DNA from: Phallusia fumigata
Taxonomy: Eukaryota; Chordata; Ascidiacea; Phlebobranchia; Ascidiidae
Length of the DNA: 64,000 nt
Assembly (NCBI GenBank): GCA_008931825.1
Contig: QXVZ01006806.1
Location: 1 to 64,000 of the forward strand
Reading direction: 5' to 3'
Shown here: one piece after another, positions 38,560 through 64,000 of the stretch
How positions within the stretch are numbered: the first letter of the stretch is position 1
How the letters are laid out: each line of letters starts with the position of its first letter
Notes under the pieces: model-generated
Seen by the model: the letters and a program-made list of their open reading frames with translations, nothing else
Databases searched by the model: none
What the model was told of the DNA's origin: nothing
Made by a program: the position numbers and the translations under genes

Positions 38560-40019
38560 ATAAGAAAGCTATGATGTCACAAGGCATATTGATGAGTCAT
38601 ACAAGGATGCAAGGTTTGGTTTCACTAAAAAAACGTGATGATGAATTGTGATGTCATAATTCGGTTCCTGAATGAAAGTTCACCTTTCCGAAGAAAACTA
38701 TTTTAGAATGGAAGTTCTTTTAGTATGACATCACAATACACAATGCAAATCAATTTTTGCAAGTTTTCACAAACAAACGCCTATTTGTGCAACTAAGCAA
38801 CACAGTTACAAAAGTAAATATTTCTGATTTCTTATGTTTTGCCAAAAAGACAAAACCTCCCTTGTTTTTTCCTATACCTCCCTTGTTCTTCAGTAAACAA
38901 CAAACACAGAACAACATCATGACAAGTTAATTATAATTGGTTAAAAACAAGAATTCATTGTGCCACCCACCATTGCTACGGGTACGCAGCAGTGAGAAAT
39001 AAGAAACTTGCGACAAAACGTATTTACAACAACTCTATCCATAAACAACATAATGATCAGTGATCTTTCATCATGCAAAGGCACAAAGTTAAAAAAGCAC
39101 CAAAATTCTCAAGGACATTCAATAAATTCAGTGTTTAGAATACGGATTGTTGTACAATATGTGGTTTTCATTAAAACTATACACAGAGCTCTCCTTGATT
39201 GAAATGTAAATAAATCTAAAAATGATTTGATGAAAAAATCATAAACATTGAATTAAAATTTGCAGGATTAGAAAACTGCTCAACAAACAATCTTATGTCA
39301 TAATTGCAAAACGGTGTCTAACTTGCATGTCTCGAAAAATATTCAAATTTCATCAGGGATGTACACAAATGATCTTTAAGGAAAAACTATCAACTAGTAT
39401 GAGCCGATGCATACTGTTGACATAGCAACAACATCAATTGGTGTTTACGAATAAACAAAGATAAAAACAAGTTTAGTTCACTTGTATAACCAATCAGTTC
39501 ACTGTTGTGGGTATATCTGTTGTGCAAGCAATTGCAACATGGCCATTACTAAATCATAACAACATTTTCATGCAATTAACAAAAACTTTAACCAATCAAC
39601 ATTTTAAAAAGCGTAAAATCCTAAAATCTTTTACAAATCTGTGAACAGGCAAAGATAAAACAGTCTAATGGTTTAATTAGAAGAAATTTGAAAAAAAAGC
39701 TGGTTGCGTATTTTGACCTTGTTTTAACTAAGTTCGGAATGGAACTGTGCAATGTTAGCAGTGCTACAGGATTGCAGGAGTATTATTTTATACAAGGTAT
39801 TTTATTCATGGGTTTCGGGGATCCAAGTAATATTTTCAACCACAAGACAATCATGTTGGTAAGATATGATTAGGAAACAACACAAATTTATTTACATGCC
39901 TTCACTCTTGCAAATATAAAATATAAAATAATATTAAATTATTTTCCATTCGCCCTTTGTGGCTTTCATCTATACAAGACAGGAAAAATTTAATGTCAGC
40001 TGAGCTTTTGTGTAACTCA
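38560..40019. other. convergent spacer and CRK 3' flank
   Basis: The space between the 3' ends of DNAI7 and CRK. AT-rich, with a minus-strand AATAAA near 39887 that could end CRK transcripts. No coding exon seen. Confidence 0.5.
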
Positions 40020-41697
<1,678 letters not shown>

Positions 41698-42371
41698 CTA
41701 AGAAACAATTACAAAACTACTGTAAGTTAATTAAAATTGTATCTAGTAATTCAGTAGCATATAATACTAGTAAGTAACAAAATACAATGTTATTATAAAG
41801 CACTAAACCTAATTATCCAGAAAAAAATGTTTTAAAACTTGTACCAATATCAATAGTTTATTATGTCAGAAAAAATAAAACAGTATCTTTATTTTTATTC
41901 TACCTTTGAAACTGTGAACTGAAATAGCTTAAGGTAATAAAGTTAAAACCTAAATATAGATTTTTGCCAACTAATCTGGACGCCAGGGTTTGGCAACAGA
42001 GCTTCATTAGGACATTACATAAAAATTGCTTCATTTTAAATACTTGTCACAATTTTAATAAATGTTTGTTACAAAACGAATGTGCGACAACAAGATCACA
42101 ACTCAACAAATATTAAAACAAAAATAGTTTTGCAAAAAACTCGAATCACGAACTTGCTCGGCAAGTCCTGAACATCAAAATCATATGTAACTTCACATCG
42201 GTTGATGTATTGGAATATTGGAAAACACCAGGTCGGAACTGAATCTTGTGAAAGTTATTTGTTTGGGAGCAAACAAATTAACAAACACTTGAGATACATG
42301 CCAACGTCTGTTACATTGTTTAGGCTAAATATCTATGTTCCATGGGGTACAAACGAGACAAACAACTGTGA

Positions 42372-42835
42372 AATTTGTTATTTGTAGATCCAATGAATAA
42401 ATTTTTAAACGTGACATTAATTTGTCGATGCGGAACTTAATCCAACACCCGCTAACAGATCAGTTGAATTAAACCTAAAAACCTGCACAATAAGCTTCAA
42501 CCCCGATGCTGATTTTGTAGAAATCGGTATTCGCAAAGATGTTGTTTACTTGGGACTTGTATGGCAGATTTCAACATTGTCNAATTTGTTATTTGTAGAT
42601 CCAATGAATAAAATTTTAAACGTGACATTAATTCCCCCATAAAATACTATCCACCAAGGTTGGGTTGGCGATAATTCGTCGATGCGGAACTTAACCCAAC
42701 ACCCGCTAACAGATCAGTTGAATTAAACCTAAAAACCTGCACAATAAGCTTCGACCCCGATGCTGATTTTGTAGAAATCGGTATTCGCAAAGATGTTGTT
42801 TACTTGGGACTTGTATGGCAGATTTCAACATTGTC
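42372..42835. repeat. direct repeat across a single N with a 43-bp indel
   Basis: Copies 42372-42581 and 42583-42835 flank the N at 42582. The second has about 43 extra bases between two TAATT direct repeats; the first keeps a single TAATT. This looks like two alleles differing by a microhomology-type deletion or insertion. Confidence 0.75.
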
Positions 42836-42859
42836 GAGGTTAATTTGCATGAATCGGAA

Positions 42860-43072
42860 CTAAACCCGTTGTGAACCCGATACCAAAAACTCTTTAGGTC
42901 CGGTCGCAATCTGAACCCTAGCAGCGGGAAACGACAAGCAAATTTGACCTATGATTTGTGATGAANCTAAACCCGTTGTGAACCCGATACCAAAAACTCT
43001 TTAGGTCCGGTCGCAATCTGAACCCTAGCAGCGGGAAACGACAAGCAAATTTGACCTATGATTTGTGATAAA
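42860..43072. repeat. direct repeat across a single N (assembly overlap)
   Basis: Copies 42860-42965 and 42967-43072 (106 bp) flank the N at 42966 and differ at about one base near the end (GATGAA against GATAAA). Confidence 0.8.
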
Positions 43073-44004
43073 CAATAGAAATTGTGCTTTGTGCCTGCGA
43101 CAGATTATTGAACGGTTTGTTTATCGTAAAACCCAGAACAAATTCAAGTAGAACACCTTCAAAATATGGCAATTACACCAGTGACACATGTTCGTTGGTA
43201 AATTGTAATTGAAAGAAAGAACCGGAACTAATTTTAAGTAAATAAACGCTTGGGTAGTTATGGAGTCACATGATTCCAATGGGCGGTTTCCCGTCGCAAA
43301 AATACTTTTACGACATTGCGGAAATACATCGTAAACTACACAATAATACAACTAAAATTTAAAATCCAATCAAGTTTCTTTAGCTGGAGCAAGGTAATAC
43401 TTCTGTTTTATGATATATTGACGGAAAAAACGCTGAAATTTTTTCTTGAATTTAACGAAATCATATGAATGGATGACGTCATGAATACCGGTGACGTTTC
43501 AGTTCGATGTCGGCTTTTCATTGTCGCGTGATTGTGGGAGCAACATAAAACAAGCGGGATAAATGCGAGAAATTTTACGTTTACTGCTTTTTGGGGTTTG
43601 AAAATGTTTGTTGTGATAAATTGTGATGATTAAATGTTAGTTTTCCGCCCGAAAATGCAGTTTAAAATGTATTATGGCAAGCTAGCAGTTTTTGTGGTAA
43701 AAATGACTTGTTCCTTATAGCTTATTTTAAAAGTTTGCATGTTTATGTACCTTATAAATCAACTGCTTGTTAAAGTTGGTTCCTTGATTTAGTTTTGACA
43801 CCTGGAAGTCTTTCTTTCTAAGGACTTTCAACATTGATTTATCGTGCTTTTCGAATATTTTCATACAACTCAAAATGTTTGTTATTTACAGAAGACTGTA
43901 GGAGCGAGAGATAGAGTTTGTAAATAAAAGAATTTGTTTGTCAATAATTAAAGTTGTTTTCGAACAATTTTCCATAACATAGAAAACAAGCAACGTGACA
44001 CAAA

Positions 44005-57991
<13,987 letters not shown>

Positions 57992-60048
57992 ACAGTCAAG
58001 TTGCTTATTTTTACAAAAATCATTTATTTAACTGAATCGATGTCATTGTTCGTTCATGAACGCTCTTTGTTGTGCAACAATAGAAATATGTGTGCGTAGT
58101 TTTGCCAAATTAACAACTAATCATCAGTGATGTTATTTCATATGTCAGTGATAAAAAATCGACAAAAATTAAAATATTGAAAACGAAATCGCAAAAATAT
58201 ACGTTCCAATTGAGAGGTGCGCCCTCTCGCGATCAACTGGAGGCTTTGTGACGTCACAGACATGTAATTGTTACGTAGTTTGACGTGTAATTGTTGTATA
58301 GCTCGTATTACACGGCGCTGCATTAAACGTGTATCAATAAACTTTCACGTGTATCTTCTTGGACCGGGGGAATGTGTTGGTGGATTGTCAGTGGGAGTTT
58401 ATAGGTTTGTCGGAGTTGAGGGCAAGGATTGGCACAGTTACGACCAAACATATCCACTGTTGTGTTTGCAAAGTAGTTGAAAGTTCCGTGTGATCAATAC
58501 GAAGTTGACGATGAAATGGGTTGTGCGAATGATATACTTCTCATGTAAGCAATTTATTATTTTGCTTTCTTTGACTCTTTTCAAAACCTGTTTTATCGTT
58601 CCAAACTCTGATCGAAGACTGTTTTCTGCAGATTGTGCAAAATATATTTCCTACAAATTTCCAATTGTTGTTTGGAAGTAAAAAATCGATACAACCAGTG
58701 GTGAAGTGGTTAATAAGTTTTGATAATGTTGATTGATAAATACTTGGTCGCCGCTTTCCTGTTCAAGCGAGCCATGAAATTTGTGAATCGAAGCTCGTGA
58801 CGTGTTAAATGCGCCAACAAAACACGTGACCCAACTTCGTGGTCGGCTGTGTTGATGTGGATAAACATGCCAACTTTGCGGTTTACCGCCAAACATAAAG
58901 TGTGGTAGTAGAATGTTTCACCTAAAACACTTTGAAACACTGGGACAGTTCTTCTCATCGATGGCTACAGCGCTGCAAGGTCAATTCTGTTATTGGCTAT
59001 ACCTATAAGGCAAATTTTCCGGAAACGCGATGTAAGCGTAGTGAAGAAAGACGCAATACGGTTTCCTGAATGATCCAACGGAACTGTAATAAGGCAGGTA
59101 GCTTAATAGCGGACTTTTTGTGAGCACAACGCATTCTGGCGTTGTTCCGCCCACCCGAGATAAAAATAAAACAAACAAGGTAATGTAGGCAGTAAATTAT
59201 TTGCCACACAATTAACGAACCATCAGCATTTTTGACTGCTTGAAGCAAAAAACAAGTGGAACGAACGTTTTTTAACAACGGTTTTGCCTGGTTACTTCTA
59301 GTTTTGTGGTTTACAAATTAACTCCCCCCTCCCCAAACGGCTATTACCTAATGTCACATGACCACGTGATTCGTCATGCTTGAGTGAACTCACCTATGAC
59401 TTTGTTTGGCGGGTTCATAACTTTTAATTGTTTTGTTGTTGATCAACTTTTCGACGAATTTACTTTAACATATTGTTTTATGCACCATTCTGGGTTCTGA
59501 GATGTTTAATTTTGCACAGAAAACGTTTTTATGATTGTATTTTTAAATGGGTGTCAAAGTCAATTACAGAATAAAGCTCTGTATATGATGTAACAAAGTC
59601 TATGGGGTATGATGAAACAATTTCAAGCATTTTATCGAAACAAATTATATTTGCTTATACTATTTGTAGAGAAGATACGAACTAAATTGTACAAACTGTG
59701 TGAAGTATTTGTTGTACATGACTCAAGAAAGTTATGGTTTAACAGTAAAATATAAATTCCTTGACACAGAACAACTCATAACAACGTAAACTTTGATAGA
59801 AGTGCAGAATATTAACGTCTGTCTGTCTGGTTGGTTAGTCTGCTTAAGTTGATGGTCAAATAACTTTTTACAAAATATTAAAGTTACTTTAAAGGCTTTT
59901 AAATTTCACATTAAGCACCACTAGTTGAGGTAAGAATGATTTTAATAATATTTAAATGACTTAAACAACCTAACCAAATTGGACCAATATATGTTTTTCA
60001 GAATGTTGGGTTATTTTTTATGCTATTTTTGTTAGTTGATTTTGCACA
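57992..60048. other. clathrin 3' UTR and spacer before the MFSD12-like gene
   Basis: Includes ATTAAA at 58322 and AATAAA at 58336, likely polyadenylation signals of clathrin about 345 nt after its stop. A minus-strand open frame of 82 codons (58958-58710) has no supporting exons. Nothing else recognised. Confidence 0.5.
58322..58341 (+). terminator. clathrin polyadenylation signals
   Basis: ATTAAA at 58322 and AATAAA at 58336 on the plus strand are the first good signals after the clathrin stop. Their use is inferred. Confidence 0.4.
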
Positions 60049-62315
60049 ATGACCCGGGAATTGGGAAAACGAGAGAAATTTTGTTATGGAGTCGGTCATG
60101 TGCTTAATGACCTGTGTGCTTCGATGTGGTTCAGCTATTTATTGGTGTTTTTTCATGATGTGAGTTATGAAATAATTATTGTCTGCCATAATGATTTTAC
60201 AAATTCCATCATAAATGCTTCATAAAACCTCATCAACCTTCAACTAACCTATTTTCCAACATCCGGGCCGCAATAATTGGCACTAATCATTAATCTTACA
60301 GAAATATGTGTGTTGATGAGAAATCCTTTTAACATCAGATTAATTAATTTAACATTTTCTACATCAATTTGATTTCAGATATTGGAATTTAGTAACAGTA
60401 TGGCAGGAAACATACTGTTAGTTGGGCAACTTGCCGATGGGATTGCAACGCCCTTCGTAGGATTCGAATCTGACAGATCAAATATTACCTGTAAATATGG
60501 GCGAAGAAAATCTTGGCACTTAGTTGGTGAGATGTTTCATTATAAACCATAGGCGCTGAGTACACGGTGGTGGGGTAGCACGGCCACCCTGGATTTTTTC
60601 ATCTGTTTGTAACAATTTTGTACAAGTTTGCCAATATTTAAACAGAACAGAGAAGTAACAAGCTTGTTTATAAAGTATCAAAACCAAGCTCGAACAAATA
60701 GTGAAAAGCTTTGGTGTTTTACGTTGTTTATACGTTAAACTTGCGATTGTTTACCGGTAAATCCTCGGCCATGTTACAATACAGTTATGATGTAATAGAT
60801 GATGATCACAAGCAACTGCAATGTTTGACCCAACACTTGCCTTTGCTAAATCGTGAAACGCGTTATCATAGTATTCTTGATGAACAAATTATAAAATACA
60901 ATCAAGCAGAATGCAAGAACAGCAATGTTGATATTTTAACTAAACAACCTGAAGACCTTGGCGTTGTGATGTACATCTGCCACCTTGTATTTTTGTAAAA
61001 CTCGGTGCCTATGTTGTAAACAGTATGGTTGAGGTTAAAAAAAATAATTCAATAATTTAGGAAGTTGTATGAATACCAAAAACACATGTTTTGATGTAAA
61101 GTTTCTTTGTCGAACATTTAAGTATGTTTACTAAAAAATCCCTAAATTGTGTTCAGGTTGTGTTTGTGTTGCTCTTACCTTTCCATTGTTGTACATGCAA
61201 TGTATCGGTTGCGGTGAAGAAACACCAGAATATGCTCAATTCATTTACTACGCCCCACTTGTTGTCGTATTTCAATTCGGATGGGCTTCCACACAAATCA
61301 ACCACCTCGCACTGATTCCCGATTTAACACATGACGATGGGGAAAGAGTGACTTTAAACGCTATAAGGTAATTTTGTTACAAGAATAAATTGTGTCCACA
61401 TGAGAAATATCAAAAATGTTTTTACCAAATTAAATGAGGGTCAAATTTACTTAAACACTTCATATTTGCCAACAAAAGCTAGCAGTTATGATTTTTGTTG
61501 TTTTTGCAGGTATACATTCACTGTCGTCAGTAGTATATTTGTGTACGGTGTAGCTTGGGGAGTGCTTGGTCTCCCCTCGTCCCCCGCCTCGAAAAACAGC
61601 GAACTGTCCCCTGCTGATGCTCCAGCTTTCAGGGTAAGTTAAGTTGAAAAACAATTTGAAGCAGACAAAAAATTCACACACCATTTAGTTCGTTAATATT
61701 CTCCACCAAAACTGTCCAACTGTTACCTAACAATTGCCAAATTGTTCTGATGTCAATTGTTTTGGCTGCTGTTGTTTGTAATCATGTTCTACTATTGTTT
61801 TACTTCAGCAAGTATTTTTTTTACTGAACATTAGATTTTACTTTTAAGAAGCAGTCAAACAACTTATTTGTGTTTGACAGACATTGGTTCTCATCGTTGT
61901 CGGAACTGGAGTTTTGTTTTCTTTGATATTTCACGTTGGATTAAAAGAAGGTCCAGCTCGTAGACACTCTGTATTGGATGTGCAAGATTCTCACAACTGT
62001 GAGTTTCAGAAAAAATGAAATAAATTTGGGATCAAGTTTTGCAAAGTTGTTTCTTAAATTACAATGTAATAACTTCAGTATGATTCAACAAACAATCTTG
62101 AATCTTTTGTCATTTCCAAAGTTTTGCATCTTTATGTCTCTTAACCAACATTAGTTTTTTGCCAAAAATAAAAACACATAAATAATGTTTAGTAGACCAA
62201 ATAACTTTCCCATACTCAGCAGGTGAATCGAATGGGCGAGTTGTGCCTGACGAAAACAGTCCTCTCATCCAGGGACCTGATGAGAACACTCCTCTCATCC
62301 AAAATCAATCTCCAG
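60049..62315 (+). CDS. MFSD12: MFSD12-type major facilitator transporter, N-terminal part
   Basis: MFSD12 is a lysosome and melanosome membrane protein of the major facilitator superfamily, linked to cysteine import and pigmentation. Exons found: 60049-60159, 60379-60526, 61157-61367, 61510-61633, 61881-61998, 62223-62315 (about 268 residues; phases 0, 1, 2, 0, 1, open at the end). The N-terminus reads [19 protein letters not shown], then [16 protein letters not shown] and the [10 protein letters not shown] loop between segments 2 and 3. Strong family matches are [19 protein letters not shown] and [13 protein letters not shown]. About six membrane segments are covered, followed by the central cytoplasmic loop. 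That loop has two acidic dileucine-type motifs, ENSPLI and ENTPLI, at the place of the vertebrate EHTPLL. The acceptor of the last exon could be three bases earlier. No C-terminal-half exon is visible up to 64000. Confidence 0.87.
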
Positions 62316-64000
62316 GTACACTTTAAAAATTATCAACTATTTCATTCACACTTACTGTGTATAAATGCACAAAAAATACTATCAAATATAAAATTTTGCA
62401 TTTTAAAATATTACCATGAAATTAAAGTTTCTGGTTTCGTTTTTTCAACAAATCAGACTTTCCAACTCGCATGTTAACAAGTGTGTAATTAGATAAGTTT
62501 TAATTATTAGGACTGTTGGATGGAAATGCTTTAATCTGTAAAACGCATTTAAATAATGCTTGTCATTTTGCCAAAGTGATGAATCGTTGTCGCTGATGAC
62601 AAGTAAACATGTGCAATTTTTGCAGCAGCGAAATTAGATTTATAAGTTACAAAAACATTTGATTGATTTGTCTGGTAAAACATTGGCTCAAATCATCTGC
62701 AGTTTTGCAAATTTTCCACNATCATGATTCTGGCTCTTGTTACATTGTTCACTACAACTTTAACAAAAAAAGTCAACAAAATAACAGAAATCGAAGATAT
62801 ACAACAACACAATGGTATAAATGATATTGTATTTAATGATTATGAGCAAACAAGTAACTTTGTTTGTCACAATTAGGTTCTAATGACGTCACAACTTGAT
62901 GGGAATGCAGCACGATTTTTTTGTCTTTATGTTACCTGCTGGAAGGTTTGTGCAATATATCCTCACCACTACAGTATTGCCTTGTCTCTACTTCTTTTTT
63001 GTTTTCACACAAATTTACATGAGTGCTGTTTTTGTCTGGAGGTACTTTATAATGATCTTGCTTAATACTGTAAATGTAAATGCAAGTGACAGTTGGCTAT
63101 GGGAACACAGGTTAAAATTATGAACCTGTATTTCAGCTTTGAACTTTAATTTATTTGACACCATAACATACTGTGCTTTGCATCGACATTTAACAGATTA
63201 ATAAAGGTCACAGTGAAGTTTCTGCTTTATTTTCTTCATTTTTCTATTTTTCATGAGCAAAATAAGCAACGAAATGAATCTCGGATAAAATCGCACCACC
63301 ACACACTGTCATATGTTTACATGCAAACTTAGTATTTCATCCAACCGCCAAATATTTGAAAACATATCTTTTCATTCATGCACTTTTTGTTTCTTTTCTA
63401 AAAAAAATAGCAATGGTTTATCATTTCCTTGTAGTTTCTTTCCATGACAATCAACTATAACATTTCATTTTTCCTGGAAATATATTTTCGATCTCACACA
63501 AGTTTGTTGTTAGTTCAACTGTTATTTTTTAGATTGCATCGTTGAAAGACAAATATATTCCATAACTTTTTAGGCAAAATTTAGTGGACACATGGTTGGC
63601 AGCCTGAATTCACATCAAATTTGTCTGTCAAAAACTTTCACTTTAGAAGATGTGGTTTGAAAATTCATTTTTAGCGTAAAACTGCTCCAAAAATATCACT
63701 CTATACGTACAGGTTTTGGTTTATTTATTCTCATATAAAGACAAACATTCAAGTCATAAAATTGCACCAAAATCTTTAGGTCAACTAAATTTTTTTTCCT
63801 GCATATTTCTGTACACAATTATTGACTGAAGGTCTGAAAACTAAACTGATCATTGAGGCTTATGGTTCTGTACACAGCGAGAAACACTTTCAACACAATT
63901 TTAAATCTGTTTCAAAAAGCAATGTTAATCAACACTTAGATCAATAGGAGAAGCAACAAACATTAAAATTCACAAATTATTTGGAGTATGATTGTGTGTG
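62316..64000. other. MFSD12 intron or downstream sequence, incomplete
   Basis: Contains a lone N at 62720 without an evident flanking duplication. A hydrophobic open frame at 62896-63123 does not match the expected MFSD12 second half. AT-rich with no supported exon; the rest of the gene is probably beyond the window or missing. Confidence 0.45.

Noticed and set aside
58710-58958. 82-codon minus-strand frame
   Set aside because: Composition ambiguous and no supporting context; likely chance.
60440-60480. tRNA B-box-like GATTCGAATC
   Set aside because: Lies inside a coding exon of the MFSD12-like gene and no cloverleaf is present.
62896-63123. Hydrophobic frame as a continuation of MFSD12
   Set aside because: Does not match the conserved second half of the family and its splice sites do not fit phase 1.

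Overview
The window reads as animal nuclear DNA from a tunicate, most likely Ciona. It is AT-rich and has compact multi-exon genes with short GT-AG introns. One gene encodes an axonemal protein whose assembled size (749 residues, about 84 kDa) fits the Ciona axonemal protein known as p83.9 (CASC1/DNAI7). The species call is an inference. No rRNA, tRNA, CRISPR array, operator, riboswitch or prokaryotic feature was seen.

Layout. 1-2.0 kb: no gene recognised. 2.07-4.0 kb (+): a TATA box followed by four small exons that join in phase into a 68-residue protein I do not recognise, with a small inverted-repeat element in its first intron. 5.7-25.6 kb (-): three tetraspanin genes head to tail with the same five-exon layout; two of them carry duplicated 3' exons. 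26.2-26.6 kb (-): a two-exon candidate for an 80-residue secreted six-cysteine peptide. 31.0-38.5 kb (+): DNAI7/CASC1. 40.0-41.7 kb (-): the SH2-SH3-SH3 adaptor CRK, convergent with DNAI7. 44.0-58.0 kb (+): a complete clathrin heavy chain of 33 exons and 1693 residues. 60.0-62.3 kb (+): the N-terminal half of an MFSD12-type transporter, whose C-terminal half is not visible before the window ends. The long spaces between (9.2-17.7, 26.6-31.0, 41.7-44.0, 58.0-60.0 kb) hold no gene I can support.

The assembly needs care. Twelve isolated single-N positions occur, and ten are flanked by near-identical direct repeats of about 95-350 bp or more. These look like unmerged contig or haplotype overlaps, not biology. 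They break the main CRK exon, duplicate clathrin exon 6 and part of exon 7, and duplicate parts of the third tetraspanin. In clathrin the middle copy is best read as a contig from the other allele inserted between two contigs that overlap each other. A 280-N gap similarly separates two copies of the second tetraspanin's 3' exons. The 1.46 kb tandem duplication in the first tetraspanin has no N and may be real.

The genes are not an operon-like unit. Tetraspanins organise membrane microdomains, clathrin and CRK act in endocytosis and signalling, MFSD12 works in lysosome-related organelles and DNAI7 in cilia. The most novel items are the six-cysteine peptide gene, the 68-residue gene, the possible alternative tetraspanin 3' exon set, and a dispersed 14-base motif (TGACGTMACAATGC) repeated through the non-coding DNA.
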